NCBI GenBank assembly: GCA_029232285.1
Contig: JAOXFI010000005.1
Location: forward strand, 1-64,000
From: Agmasoma carcini (nom. nud.)
Taxonomy: Eukaryota; Microsporidia; Thelohaniidae
Direction: 5' to 3'
DNA length: 64,000 bases
Below the pieces are notes generated by a model that saw only the letters and a program-made list of their open reading frames with translations, ran no database searches and was not told the DNA's origin. Position 1 is the first letter of the stretch; each line of letters opens with the position of its first letter. A program made the position numbers and the translations under genes. Of this stretch, positions 1 through 10,192 are shown piece after piece.

Positions 1-56
1 TTAGTTAGTTAGTTAGTCAGTCTAGATTAGTTAGTTAGTTAGTTAGTCAGTCTAGA

Positions 57-89
<33 letters not shown>

Positions 90-117
90 CAGTCTAGATT
101 AGTTAGTTAGTTAGTTA
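1..117. repeat. Degenerate TTAG tetranucleotide array
   Basis: Runs of TTAG are interrupted three times by the same ten-base spacer (TCAGTCTAGA). The unit resembles a very short telomere-type repeat and it lies at the very start of the window. However, at a left chromosome end the strand shown should carry the C-rich complement (CTAA). Here the G-bearing strand is shown, and the array is interrupted. It may therefore be subtelomeric or a microsatellite rather than a capped end. A shorter run of about four TTAG units lies near 17684-17697. Confidence 0.8.
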
Positions 118-404
118 TTCGTATTAAAATAAGAAGTGATAATCATCCATTTATAAGGACTATTTCTATCTTAACAAAGATCACTTTATACTAAAAATTT
201 TAAAAAAATATTTGAATAATTTTTTTAAAATTTATATGAAACTTGAATTTGATAACATTTTATAAAAAATGATTAAAGTTATATTTTATAGAGTCAAATA
301 TCTAATAAAATTATATATAAAACCTAAAACTGATATTTTATATACATCTTAATTTTTGATATATTTAAAACACATAAAATAAATAAGAGAAAAATAATCA
401 AAAA
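118..404. other. AT-rich leader between TTAG array and GGT gene
   Basis: No open frame or repeat was seen here. It is very AT-rich and presumably holds the promoter of the gamma-glutamyltransferase gene. Confidence 0.5.
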
Positions 405-2129
405 ATGGAACTGTTAAAATTATTTCTTGTTATAAAGGGAGAGGAACTAGAGAAGGAGATATTTGATCAAATATTACAATTAAAGGAAAAAGATATTAAA
501 GAAACCGTAAAAATTTCACCCCCAATGAAATATAAAAAATATGCAGTCAACAGTGAATCAGGAATATGTTCAGATGTTGGTGTTAAAATACTTGAAAGAG
601 GAGGTAATGCTATGGATGCGGCAATTGCTTCTATTCTTTCAGTTGGGGTTGTAAATTCATTCTCCTCAGGCATAGGAGGTGGTGGATTTCTAATGTTAAA
701 AAGAAAAGATGTTTTTGAGATGTTTGATTTTAGAGAGACAGCACCAAGTATGATTGATCCAGAATATTTTAAGAATAATCCAAATGCTTCTAAATTTGGG
801 GCTATGTCAATATCAACACCGGGTGAGGTCATGGGATTATATCAAGCACATAAAGAACATGGCGTATTAGAGTGGAAGGATCTTTTTACTGATGTAATTG
901 AGTTAGCAGAAGGTTTCAAGGCTGAACAAATATTAATTAATAAGTTAAAAGCTCAAGAGCAATATATTTTTGCTGATGAAGGCTTAAGAAACACATACAC
1001 AAGAAATGGTAAGCTTATAAAAGTAGGTGATACAGTTGAAAGAAAGAATTTGGCTAAAACACTGAAAATAATAAGCAAAGACCCGATGTCATTTTACAAA
1101 GGTGAGTTAGCTGATAAAATAGTAGAAGCTGTAAAAAAGAGAGGTGGTGTTCTAAGTAAAGCTGACTTAGAGAATTATGAATCCAAAAAGAGATCAGTCG
1201 TAAGAGGATATTATAAAGATTTTACTGTATACACAACCAACCTTCCAACATCAGGGCCTTTGCTTATTCAAGCATTAAATATCATGAAAAGATTAAATAT
1301 TGAATCTCTTAATATCACAGATGAAAATATTTTTAACTTATATCACATGTTAATTGAAATATTTAAATTTATGTATTCTGAAAGAGGTCAGTTGGCTGAT
1401 CCTGATTTTCTTAATAATTGGAAGGAGGTTGTCAGTTATTTGATTATGGACAAGGCAGCTGAGAAAATATACAATAATCTTAATCTAACAAGAGCATTAG
1501 AGCGATCACATTTTGCTAAAGCACTACCCTTTGCAGAGGATCATGGAACATCACACTTAAATGCAATAGATGAAGAAGGGATGGTAGTTCAAATAACATC
1601 TTCAATTAATCTTGGGTTTGGATCAAAAATTTTAGATGATGAAACTGGTATTATTTTTAATAATAGTATTGATGATTTTTATATTCCTGGTATTGTAAAT
1701 GAATATGGTTTAAAGGCTATGTTTCCTAATATAATTGAAGGTAATAAACGACCTTTCTCATCAATGTGCCCTATGATATTGGAAAGGGATGGTGAGATGA
1801 TAGTTCTAGGAGCTGCTGGTGGAACACGAATACCAACATCTATCTTGGGGGTATTGGCCAATTTGTTTATTGGAAAAACTCTACATGAAAGTATAATGTC
1901 AACGAGAATACATGATCAGCTTTTACCTAATGTGACTTATGTAGAGGCAGACTTTCCACCATTTTTAAGGATGAAACTTGAAGAGTTAGGGCATAGTATA
2001 GAATTCTCTAAAGAAAATACTTTATTTACTTCAGTTCAAGGTATGCATATAAAATATGATGAAAACGGCGAGAGAAAAATTGAAGCTGTTTCAGACGAAA
2101 GGAAACATGGAAGATCATCAGGATTATAA
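405..2129 (+). CDS. Gamma-glutamyltransferase
   Basis: The 574-residue protein matches the gamma-glutamyltranspeptidase family along its length. Landmarks are the N-terminal ERGGNAMDAAIA block (about residues 64-75), SGIGGGGFLML (about 88-98), the autoprocessing site DHGTSH with nucleophile Thr382, the INLGFGSK block, IIFNNSIDDF, the gamma-glutamyl binding SSMCPMI, and GAAGGTRI. These enzymes self-cleave at the Thr, then hydrolyse or transfer the gamma-glutamyl group of glutathione. All catalytic elements appear intact. Animal GGTs are anchored by an N-terminal membrane helix. Here the N-terminus has only a short hydrophobic start followed by charged residues, so export is uncertain. ATG 405 is the first in-frame start. 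A role in scavenging host glutathione is inference. The gene is isolated, with a long gene-free stretch downstream. Confidence 0.93.
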   Translation: MELLKLFLVIKGEELEKEIFDQILQLKEKDIKETVKISPPMKYKKYAVNSESGICSDVGVKILERGGNAMDAAIASILSVGVVNSFSSGIGGGGFLMLKRKDVFEMFDFRETAPSMIDPEYFKNNPNASKFGAMSISTPGEVMGLYQAHKEHGVLEWKDLFTDVIELAEGFKAEQILINKLKAQEQYIFADEGLRNTYTRNGKLIKVGDTVERKNLAKTLKIISKDPMSFYKGELADKIVEAVKKRGGVLSKADLENYESKKRSVVRGYYKDFTVYTTNLPTSGPLLIQALNIMKRLNIESLNITDENIFNLYHMLIEIFKFMYSERGQLADPDFLNNWKEVVSYLIMDKAAEKIYNNLNLTRALERSHFAKALPFAEDHGTSHLNAIDEEGMVVQITSSINLGFGSKILDDETGIIFNNSIDDFYIPGIVNEYGLKAMFPNIIEGNKRPFSSMCPMILERDGEMIVLGAAGGTRIPTSILGVLANLFIGKTLHESIMSTRIHDQLLPNVTYVEADFPPFLRMKLEELGHSIEFSKENTLFTSVQGMHIKYDENGERKIEAVSDERKHGRSSGL

Positions 2130-2399
2130 TAAATAATTTTTGAAAATTATATTGATTTTTATAATTTATCATTTTTAAATTATATTGTTTTTTTTATTAT
2201 TGCCTTTTTTCATTACATTAATGATGATGAAATAGTTTTTATTTAGATTTTTGTTAAACCTTTAAATTTATATGCTTTAGTCTATATTAACCTTGAATAC
2301 ATACACTGTACTACAATTAAATATTGAAATCACCAAAAAGTCATATAAGATGATAATAAAATAAATATCTTTTACCACTAAATGTTATTATGTTTATCT

Positions 2400-2830
2400 A
2401 TCTTATGAAAAAACACAAAGTGGTATCGATTAGAAACCATTCCGTCTAATTTTACGTTTTCTATAAAGAATCTTTAGCATCAGCCAAACCACCATGTAAA
2501 TATTCTTATAATTAAACAAAAATAATACAGACAGCAAGGATGATGACAATGCACTTATCGTATTTTGAGGGAAACTTTATAAAACTCAATTATTACACCA
2601 TCTTAGATGATGACGGTATAACTTTAAGACACCATACTATATTGTAGCTAGGTTTACAGTAATTACGCAAAATAACAGACTTATATCTTCAAGATCTCTA
2701 TGTGCCTGTCATCGACCTACACCAGTTTCCTAGATAAAACAAGGTTATCTGTATCATCAAGCCCTGCATTAGTTCTTGACATGTTATTCACAATGTTACT
2801 ATTTTAACTCTTTAGAGAACATTTTGGTAT
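2400..2830 (-). repeat. Dispersed repeat family, copy A
   Basis: It aligns over some 400 bases with 50390-50900 in the same orientation, and as the inverse with 22260-22640 and 45110-45480. Shared words include an ACTTTAAGACACCATAC-type block, GGTTATCTGTATC, CCCTGCATTAG and the CATCTTAGATGATG core. No coding capacity was seen. It could be a solo LTR or another decayed transposon part. Boundaries are approximate. Confidence 0.6.
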
Positions 2831-4203
2831 ATTTATACAACTTCTTATTTTAATAAAATTGATATTATATGGTCTCAGTATAATGAAGTGAGAAAAGTCA
2901 CTTGAGGATTTTTTATTAGCTGCATTTAATTAGTGTAGCTTCACGATAAAAAAGAGTTAACTTTATTGAAATAAAATATTACTAACTTTGATAGTTTTAT
3001 ATATCTTATCGTTATACAATAAAAATTATTATAATTTTTTTCATCCAAAAGTAACACCCTTAATCTTTCCCCACTCACAAAACCTTTTCATTTAAAAACA
3101 ATTTTAAGGTTTTAATAAATGTAAATATAGAAGAAGATCAAAATATCATTTTTAAACCAAACTAGTGTTGTTAGAAATAAAAGAATTTAAAATGCTTTTA
3201 CACCACTAATAGATCTTAAACAAGCTTAAATAATTTTAAAGTCCTAAACATTAAATAGTAGTTAATGATTTTTCTTTATAACATACCGTATTTGTTCATT
3301 GTTGCAAAGCATAAATGTTTCTTGTTTTTAATACTATCATGTTAACGTTTACAAAAATTAATTAATGATAGCCCTTTAGAAGTTCTTGTAAAAACAGAAA
3401 ATCTAACCTCACAAACAAATATAAAGTTCTTGTAATCAATTAACCCTAATTTTTTGATATACGCTTCCCCAGCGTTTATTGTGTTATCGCGATTCCATCA
3501 TTTAGGAACTATTGAAAATTGCTTTATTAAATAGTGAAATTCTTTTAAATAATTTTTATCAGTGTGTATTGAAACATTGTTGTTATATTTAACCTTATTT
3601 AAAATTATATTGAATATTAATGTACACATTCGCTTACAGAGCAGAATATTGCATTTTTAATTACTTGAAGCATCTATTTTCAACTTTATGCAGTAGTAAC
3701 ACAAACCCTGTTTTAAAATATTGCCCTGCAATTCTTGAAACTGTTTAGGGTATTTTTTAAAACTTTTGAAATGTCCACAACTGTCCAACCCGCATCAAAC
3801 TTTGGTATAATTCTCCTCTGTTTTTAAAAGACAATTTATTTTTGACTACAATTTGGGTTAATGTTTTTTTAATAATTCACTTTCAGTTATAAAATATTAT
3901 ATTGATACAAAGTAAGATTTTACCTGACAATATATTGAAGAGTGGGTTTGATTGGTGATACTTTATACCGAATAACCTAATAAATAAGACTGATAATTTA
4001 ATATTAATTGAAACAGAGACATACTTTTCATAGGATAATGTAGAAATACATTTTTAGATTTTTTTATTCTGTCATGACTTAATTCCTATAAAAGAAAAAT
4101 AGTGTCATAAGACACATAAAAATATGTTTATTTCATTTTCTCTTATATAAAGTGAGCAGTTTTTTAATCGGAATACTGTGTATATGCGTATATTTATGAC
4201 CTT

Positions 4204-4248
4204 ATCTACTAAATGTTGTAGTGTTTGCAACACTATTGTTCAGTAGAT
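4204..4248. repeat. Nested inverted repeat (hairpin)
   Basis: Outer arms ATCTACT (4204-4210) and AGTAGAT (4242-4248) enclose inner arms TAGTGTT (4219-4225) and AACACTA (4229-4235). Function is unknown. It lies 80 bases before a second, longer hairpin. Confidence 0.55.
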
Positions 4249-4328
4249 CCCTTTTAAGACTTGATATTTGTCTAATTATAAATGTAAAGGTCAGTAACTC
4301 TGTTTATAACAGTTTATTACCCACAGTT

Positions 4329-4372
4329 GAACATTCTCCATGGGAGACAATATCGTTCCATAGAGAATGTTC
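4329..4372. repeat. 15-bp inverted repeat (hairpin)
   Basis: Arms 4329-4343 and 4358-4372 (GAACATTCTCCATGG against CCATAGAGAATGTTC) pair at 14 of 15 positions around a 14-base loop. There is no T-run immediately after the stem and no adjacent gene, so a terminator role is not supported. It may be part of a MITE. Confidence 0.6.
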
Positions 4373-4619
4373 TTTCCTATAATATTTATGCTTTTTTTTT
4401 TAATTTAAGCATAATGCATAAATTTAAAATTTAAAATATATTTTATCTTTTATTATTTACATATTTATTATAAGAAACAATCAATAATTTTATAAAATGA
4501 GTAAAGATTTAATAATATGTGTTTGTTAGGGCTGTGATGTTTTTTATTTGAAAATTTTTGGATCATGACCCAAAATTTTTTCATAAAAATAAAATAAATG
4601 TAAAAATATTGATTTTTAG

Positions 4620-5450
4620 GTCGGGTTTCGAACTCAGAATACGGATTGATTAAAGTTAAACTTAAATGCCTATCATGTAAAAAAACACAAATATAAATAA
4701 ATATAAACGCAACAAAGATGGTTATACGTGGAGATGTATTAAAAGAAACTGTGGTTAATTTAAAGCTTACATCTCTTTACGTAAAGGTTCGAATTGAAAA
4801 CTTTAATATTGATATGAGGGAAATACTTAAAGTAATTATTTGGTATTGTGCTTAAAGTGGGTTGAGAACTACAGTCACAGGGTGTGATGACATAGGATTA
4901 CATACAGTAAAAAGAATAGTTCAAAAATTTATTCAAATCATACCTAATCCATATTTCAGTAATAATAGGCTCGGAATTATAAAGAAAATAGTTAAAATTG
5001 ATGAAACATTAACGATTTTCAAGTGTAAGTCGCATTGCGGAAGAAGTCTATTTAACAAGTAAGACGTATTATGTATAGTTTAGATTGAAGATGGTCATAT
5101 ACAGCGAGCATTTTCAAAAATCATTTATAATAAACAGGCATCAACTATCCTGCCAATAATAACTGAATAAATTTTACCAAACAGTATAATACATACTGAT
5201 ATATAAAAGGCTTGATAAATTAGGTTTTACACATGATACATTATGTCATAAATACAGCTTTGTTGATAAAAATATTGAAAGCTTCAATAATTTATTAAAG
5301 GTATAAAGAAGATGTATAAGAACAAGCTCTAGGGAGTAATTTATTAAAGAATTTTGCTTTGTATAGAATAATAGACATTCTATTAAAAATATTTTTATAA
5401 AAAATTATAAAGAATTCAAAGTCTTAATATTTTTAATCAAACCTGATTAT
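4620..5450 (+). mobile_element. Merlin-type DNA transposon relic, copy a
   Basis: Reading in shifting frames gives the order of an IS1016/Merlin (ISXO2-like) transposase. An N-terminal zinc region (GLIKVKLKCLSCKK, then KDGYTWRCIKRNCG) is followed by a helix-turn-helix stretch, the first catalytic block VKIDETLTIFKCKSHCGR (inside an open frame at 4862-5062), then PIITE-ILPNSIIHTD for the second catalytic Asp. Stops and frameshifts separate the blocks, so it is dead. No terminal repeats were found. Confidence 0.75.
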
Positions 5451-5835
5451 AATTAATTTATGTTTAAATTAAGGTAATATAAATGAGTTCAATGATGTTA
5501 TTTTCTTACCCTTTTCAGATGTAGCAATCATACAAATAAAATGAAATGGTGAATATAAGAAAATATTATATCATACACACACTCTTGATTCATTTAATAT
5601 AAATACAATCATTTTTAAACAAAATATACAGGTCTTATACAATATTTCTATATTTCTATATTACTAATGTTACAGATGTACTACCCTTGATCAAATTATC
5701 ACTTAATAAAACCTTAATTATATTTTATCAATATATATCTATTATTAATATTTTATAAACTATTAAACATAATCTCAATATAATCAGAATACATCTTATA
5801 ATATTTTTAATTTATAAATTCAAAAAATAATTTAT
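5451..5835. other. AT-rich gap
   Basis: Nothing recognisable. It presumably includes the 3' flank of the SRP68 gene, whose stop lies at 5836. Confidence 0.5.
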
Positions 5836-6861
5836 TTACTTTTTACTGAAAAACGAAAACTTCCTCAATGTTTCACTTATTAATGATCCTTTATTAGGAT
5901 ATTTAATAAAATCATATGCTAAGTCATAAGTTATTGGTAGGAATGGTAAATTTCTGGTGGTATCTACTTTCGTATACAAATTATCTTCAATTAATTTCAT
6001 AAGTGCTTTCTTCAGAGAATCATTTTCAACACTGTTTAGCGTTTTAAGTGATTGTATCTCTGCATCATATTCAATAAAAAGGTTTGGTGTCTTAAAAGAA
6101 TCTATATCACAAGAGAAATCAGCATAATAACGTGAATGAACACCTTTAATAAACATATTTAGTTCTAAACTGGCCTTTAACAATTTTGATACATAAATCG
6201 ATTCGATAAAATTATTTTGTATGAAATCATTAAATGCCTTTAACTTACAAATAAAAGCTTCCGAAGATTCATATATAACGGTTATATCAGAAGTTTGTTT
6301 GATATTTTCTAACATTTGAGACTTTAGACAATCAATTTCATATGTAAACCGAGCTAATTGAGTGTTAAATCGATTATCATATCTTTGAAACTCACCTTTC
6401 TTATACTTTTGAAGCTGTTCCTCGCTTTCAAACGTAATTTCTATATCATTCCAGTATGAAATGATCTTAAAGGGTTGAAAATTAATCCTTTCGTTATTAA
6501 TTAGATAAATATCCTCTAAAAATGCCAAATCATTGGTAAAAGAATGTCTTAGGCTTGAAATCAATTCAGGATTGAAAATATCACTGTTATTTTCAAGCAT
6601 ACAAGTGATATAATTTTTATAGAGTACATAGTCTGATCCTGAGTTGTTCCTAAGTAGCCTTAGATTCTTTTTTAGATGTGATTTAGTGCCAATGTTCATA
6701 AATTTTGCAGTATTAGATTCAAGTTTATAAAATAGATGTAATGGATCATCATTTTCGGTATTTCTAATACACTTGTTACAAAAATTCTTATACTGCTTGA
6801 AATTCTTTGATAAATAACCATTTTTAATACGTAGTTCGTTTAAAGCTTCGAATATTTTCAT
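5836..6861 (-). CDS. SRP68: Signal recognition particle subunit SRP68
   Basis: The 341-residue protein starts with an RNA-binding-like stretch (LRIKNGYLSKNFKQYKNFC) that matches the SRP68 pattern of a short basic, aromatic segment ending in Tyr-x-x-Cys. It ends with LPFLPITYDLAYDFIKYP, the counterpart of the conserved C-terminal PIPCKPLFFDLA block of SRP68. The middle is helical. SRP68 binds SRP RNA as a heterodimer with SRP72 and helps target ribosomes making secretory proteins to the ER. Human SRP68 is about 620 residues, so this copy is roughly half size, as is common in microsporidia. ATG 6861 is preceded directly by AAAATTTTACC. The call rests on the two ends of the protein. Confidence 0.75.
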   Translation of the reverse strand: MKIFEALNELRIKNGYLSKNFKQYKNFCNKCIRNTENDDPLHLFYKLESNTAKFMNIGTKSHLKKNLRLLRNNSGSDYVLYKNYITCMLENNSDIFNPELISSLRHSFTNDLAFLEDIYLINNERINFQPFKIISYWNDIEITFESEEQLQKYKKGEFQRYDNRFNTQLARFTYEIDCLKSQMLENIKQTSDITVIYESSEAFICKLKAFNDFIQNNFIESIYVSKLLKASLELNMFIKGVHSRYYADFSCDIDSFKTPNLFIEYDAEIQSLKTLNSVENDSLKKALMKLIEDNLYTKVDTTRNLPFLPITYDLAYDFIKYPNKGSLISETLRKFSFFSKK

Positions 6862-7084
6862 GGTAAAATTTTTGTTAAGTTTGGTTAATAAAATTCTTAA
6901 AGGAAGCTGTAAAACATTAAATATGCCTAATTAGTATCTATGATATAATATTCTCATAAAGAGCTAACGATATGATGTGTTATCTTCTTTAAGATACTGT
7001 GTATATGTTTATACAGTAAGTCCTAATATTAAAAACAACTAATAGCTTCATTTTTATTTTGTAAAACCTTGACCATAGGGTCGT

Positions 7085-7425
7085 TATATCAGAAGTTCAG
7101 AATAGGTAGTTGTAAGAGATATACATAATGAAAAAAAATTCATATTTGGGCTTTAACGGATAAAATCGTAAATATAAAGTAGTTATATCAAATGTTTAAG
7201 TGAAATTGCGACTACAAGAAATATTTTATGGGGTTTAAGGAATATAATCGTAACTCTAAATTTGTTATATCAAATGTTTAAGTGATATTGAGACTACAAG
7301 AAATATTTTATGGGGTTTAACGAATATAATCGTAACTCTAAATTTGTTATTTCTTATATTTAGGTGATATTGAGACTACAAGAAATATTTTATGGGGTTT
7401 AACGAATATAGTCATAATCTTACAA
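7085..7425. repeat. 82-bp tandem repeat, about four units
   Basis: Units begin at 7201, 7283 and 7365, giving a period of exactly 82. A more diverged unit runs from about 7119, with part of another before it. The last units share blocks such as GACTACAAGAAATATTTTAT and GGGGTTTAACGAATAT. The array lies between the SRP68 start region and the end of the CDP-diacylglycerol synthase gene. No open frame spans it. Confidence 0.85.
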
Positions 7426-7519
7426 TATTAGTTTATATATATTTAACAACAAAATATTACATTCAAAATTCAAATATTAGACAATAATTCTATTATAAAA
7501 CAATGATTATATGCACATA

Positions 7520-8611
7520 TTATTTAATATTATACCTATTTAGTTTAGCCAATAGATCACTGATTTCTTCCTTTGAAAAATTTAAAATCACATAGTTATA
7601 AATGTCATATACTGTCTTCTCTTTCCGAATAATAAAGGCTTTTAAATAAAAACATGTAAAACATGCCATAAATGCCTGACAATCCATCCTATCTGTAACA
7701 CCACCATGTCCAGGCAAAATATCACTAAAATCTTTCTTTTTAAAAACCCTTTTGAATGCAGAAGCCAAAAATCCACAGAAAGGAGCGCCAAATGAAGCAA
7801 ATAATATAAAAGGAATCGCATGTAAGTAAATTGATGATACATTAACACCTATTTTATGAATATATACAATAGATTTCATCTGTTTATCTAAACAATCAGG
7901 CATTATGTTATAATTTACCTTTAAATAACATAAGATAAAACCAGTTATGGCAGTAAAGATTGAAGCACCAAAGAAACCTTCTACCGTCTTCTTAGGACTA
8001 AGTTCATAGAGAGGTGTTCTACCAAATATTTTGCCTATTATATAAGCAAATATATCATTTGATATCACCAAAAGGGTAGGAAAGAAAAAATAGAACTTGC
8101 CCAGGAGAATGTTTGTAATAGCGAATCTACAACACGTGCCCAAAGCATATGAAGCTATGTGCAGACAAGCGAAATTTGACAATTGCTTCTTAAGCTTTCC
8201 TTTTCTTAGTAAAAAAATATAATTGCAAAAGCCGAATGTATATAATACAAAGAAAAGTACATTAAACTTGTTTAAGGATATTATTTTTTTTAAAAACAAA
8301 AAGTTTTCAAATAAAAAGGGAAGCATATTGTACATAAATATTATTGCTGTGATATATATTGTCATAAGTGACTTATATTTGATCCTCTTCTTAAAGAAAT
8401 TGGTGATGGATATAATTTCATATGTCATTGTTGCTGAAATTGCTATAATTAATGTGATTACATATACCTTTTCCTTTAAAGAAAGAAATATAAAGGGTAG
8501 AATCATAACTATTGTAAGGATTGTTCTCTTAACTGTATTCTCATTCATTATTATTTTGTTTTTGATCTTGTTAGCATAAGTACCTTTAAGAATTCGCTCG
8601 CTCTGAATCAT
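7520..8611 (-). CDS. CDS1: CDP-diacylglycerol synthase (phosphatidate cytidylyltransferase)
   Basis: The 363-residue protein has about seven to eight hydrophobic segments. Near the C-terminus it carries the CdsA signature, SPKKTVEGFFGA followed by PGHGGVTDRMDCQ. The latter holds the conserved acidic and Arg residues that bind metal and CTP. The enzyme makes CDP-diacylglycerol from phosphatidate and CTP at the ER membrane, the entry point to phosphatidylinositol and related lipids. ATG 8611 gives MIQSERILK and a basic cytosolic N-terminus. A second Met at residue 22 (MNENTVKR) just ahead of the first hydrophobic segment is a possible alternative start. It lacks the AAATTT element seen close to most other starts here. 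Confidence 0.95.
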   Translation of the reverse strand: MIQSERILKGTYANKIKNKIIMNENTVKRTILTIVMILPFIFLSLKEKVYVITLIIAISATMTYEIISITNFFKKRIKYKSLMTIYITAIIFMYNMLPFLFENFLFLKKIISLNKFNVLFFVLYTFGFCNYIFLLRKGKLKKQLSNFACLHIASYALGTCCRFAITNILLGKFYFFFPTLLVISNDIFAYIIGKIFGRTPLYELSPKKTVEGFFGASIFTAITGFILCYLKVNYNIMPDCLDKQMKSIVYIHKIGVNVSSIYLHAIPFILFASFGAPFCGFLASAFKRVFKKKDFSDILPGHGGVTDRMDCQAFMACFTCFYLKAFIIRKEKTVYDIYNYVILNFSKEEISDLLAKLNRYNIK

Positions 8612-10192
8612 AATAATATAAACAAATATTTATTTTAATATTAGAAAAATTAAGGAAGTTGAAAACAACAATTTAAATGTAAGAGTAGCTTTATATAACC
8701 TTGATAATTAGCTTGTCTTATAGTGAACTACAATTAATGTTTAAGTAGTACATATTTTGAACGTTATTGACTGTCTGATTTCAATTATTGTATTAATTAT
8801 GGTAATCTTATAATATTCTTTATAGTAGCTGGTTTAAAGAATATCCTCGTGATTTATAATGGTTAATGGTAAAATAACAGCTTTATTTTTATATTTTGAT
8901 TGTGTTAATTAAAGTCTATATTATAATCAGATTAATAACACTATTGTCATTTTTTATCAATTGAAGATTTTAATTATTTTACTAAATATACTTATTATTA
9001 CCAGTTTAATTTTGTTATAATTGGATTGTTTGTAAAGGAATAGAACCCAAAAATTATATTTTTGACTGGAGGGACTTTTAGAACAAAAATACCAAATGAA
9101 TGTGATAGCTGACAATAAATACACTTAAATAAAAGAATCATACCCAGAAAAATGATAGTGATAGATCAAATCATATCAGTTTTACTATATTAAATATAAT
9201 ATTTAATGTGATCAAGTTTGCAAAAAAGGTAACACCTTAAAACTTGATTCAATATTTATAATGAATTTCAATTTAACAAATATACACGCTAAAAAAGCAT
9301 AAGATGGTGGTTATAAGTGATTTAGTGTATAGTTTTAACCAAAACTATATATTTCGTGTAGAATTGTATATATTTATCAAATTTAATAAAACAGTAGATC
9401 AATAATATGCGGAATAGTATCTAGACACCCCAAAAAACTTAATTTTGCATTAGTAAAATATCTGATGAAAACCATTCAACTTAATTACATAAATAAACAT
9501 TACCTGTAAAAACAACACAAGATTGATATGTATAAAACAATACGAGCTTACAACAATCAGCATAGCAGCATTCATTTAATGCATCAACTGAAAAAAAATT
9601 ATAATTTTGATCACGTTTTCAAATTATTTCATAAATAATGTATAACCAATTCTTACAAGACATAGGCGTGTTACAGAGAAACCTTAGATGCTCAAATTGT
9701 AACATAGTCAAATATATTAGATATATTGGAAGAAGTGTATTTCGATGGCTAAACAACTTGTATATGCTATAAAAAGTATTATTTAATTCGAGAAAAAATA
9801 TTGTGATGATTTGAGTAACGATCTCAATAATTATAGAAATGTTTAACTGTAGGATAAATTATCTGAAAATATCAAAGATTAATATAAAATATTTAGACTA
9901 TTTTGGATTTAGTGGTATATATGCGAATTTTATAAAAGTCAATTTAAACATAAAAGAAAGTGTAATAGAGGAAGATATCAATATAAAAATGTTTGTATAT
10001 TCGTTCTCGCTGATACGTCATCAAGACACGCAAAAAAATGTCTAGAGCATGTATTTTAGTACCTAATTCAAATAATTATGTCGCGAAAATATTATTATAC
10101 ATTCAGATGGATAGAAACTATCTGCAAAGATATATCCTCGTCTAGTATAATATATGATATAGTGAATTATAGTTTCAATTTTGTTGATCCTA
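8612..10192. other. Gene-free AT-rich stretch
   Basis: No gene was recognised. An open frame at 9839-10045 and its continuation look weakly protein-like but match nothing I know. A block at about 9409-9432 (GCGGAATA...CTAGACACCC) recurs at about 10349-10375 inside the neighbouring transposon. It shares GACACCCC with that element's terminal repeat, so this may be older transposon debris. Confidence 0.4.

Larger units (their letters stand above)
2130..4500. other. Gene-free AT-rich stretch
   Basis: No host gene is supported. It contains a dispersed repeat copy and two hairpins, listed separately. On the minus strand at about 3400-3650 a few Merlin-like words can be read (an IHTD-type motif and an AYI-LGLIDYKN stretch). 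These are too weak to call an element. Confidence 0.5.

Noticed and set aside
4625..4800. GTTCGAA/GTTTCGAA words suggesting tRNA genes
   Set aside because: No cloverleaf can be built around them. They lie within the Merlin relic, copy a.
8223..8579. 118-codon plus-strand frame
   Set aside because: It is the reverse of the hydrophobic CDS1 coding sequence, whose catalytic signature is unambiguous.
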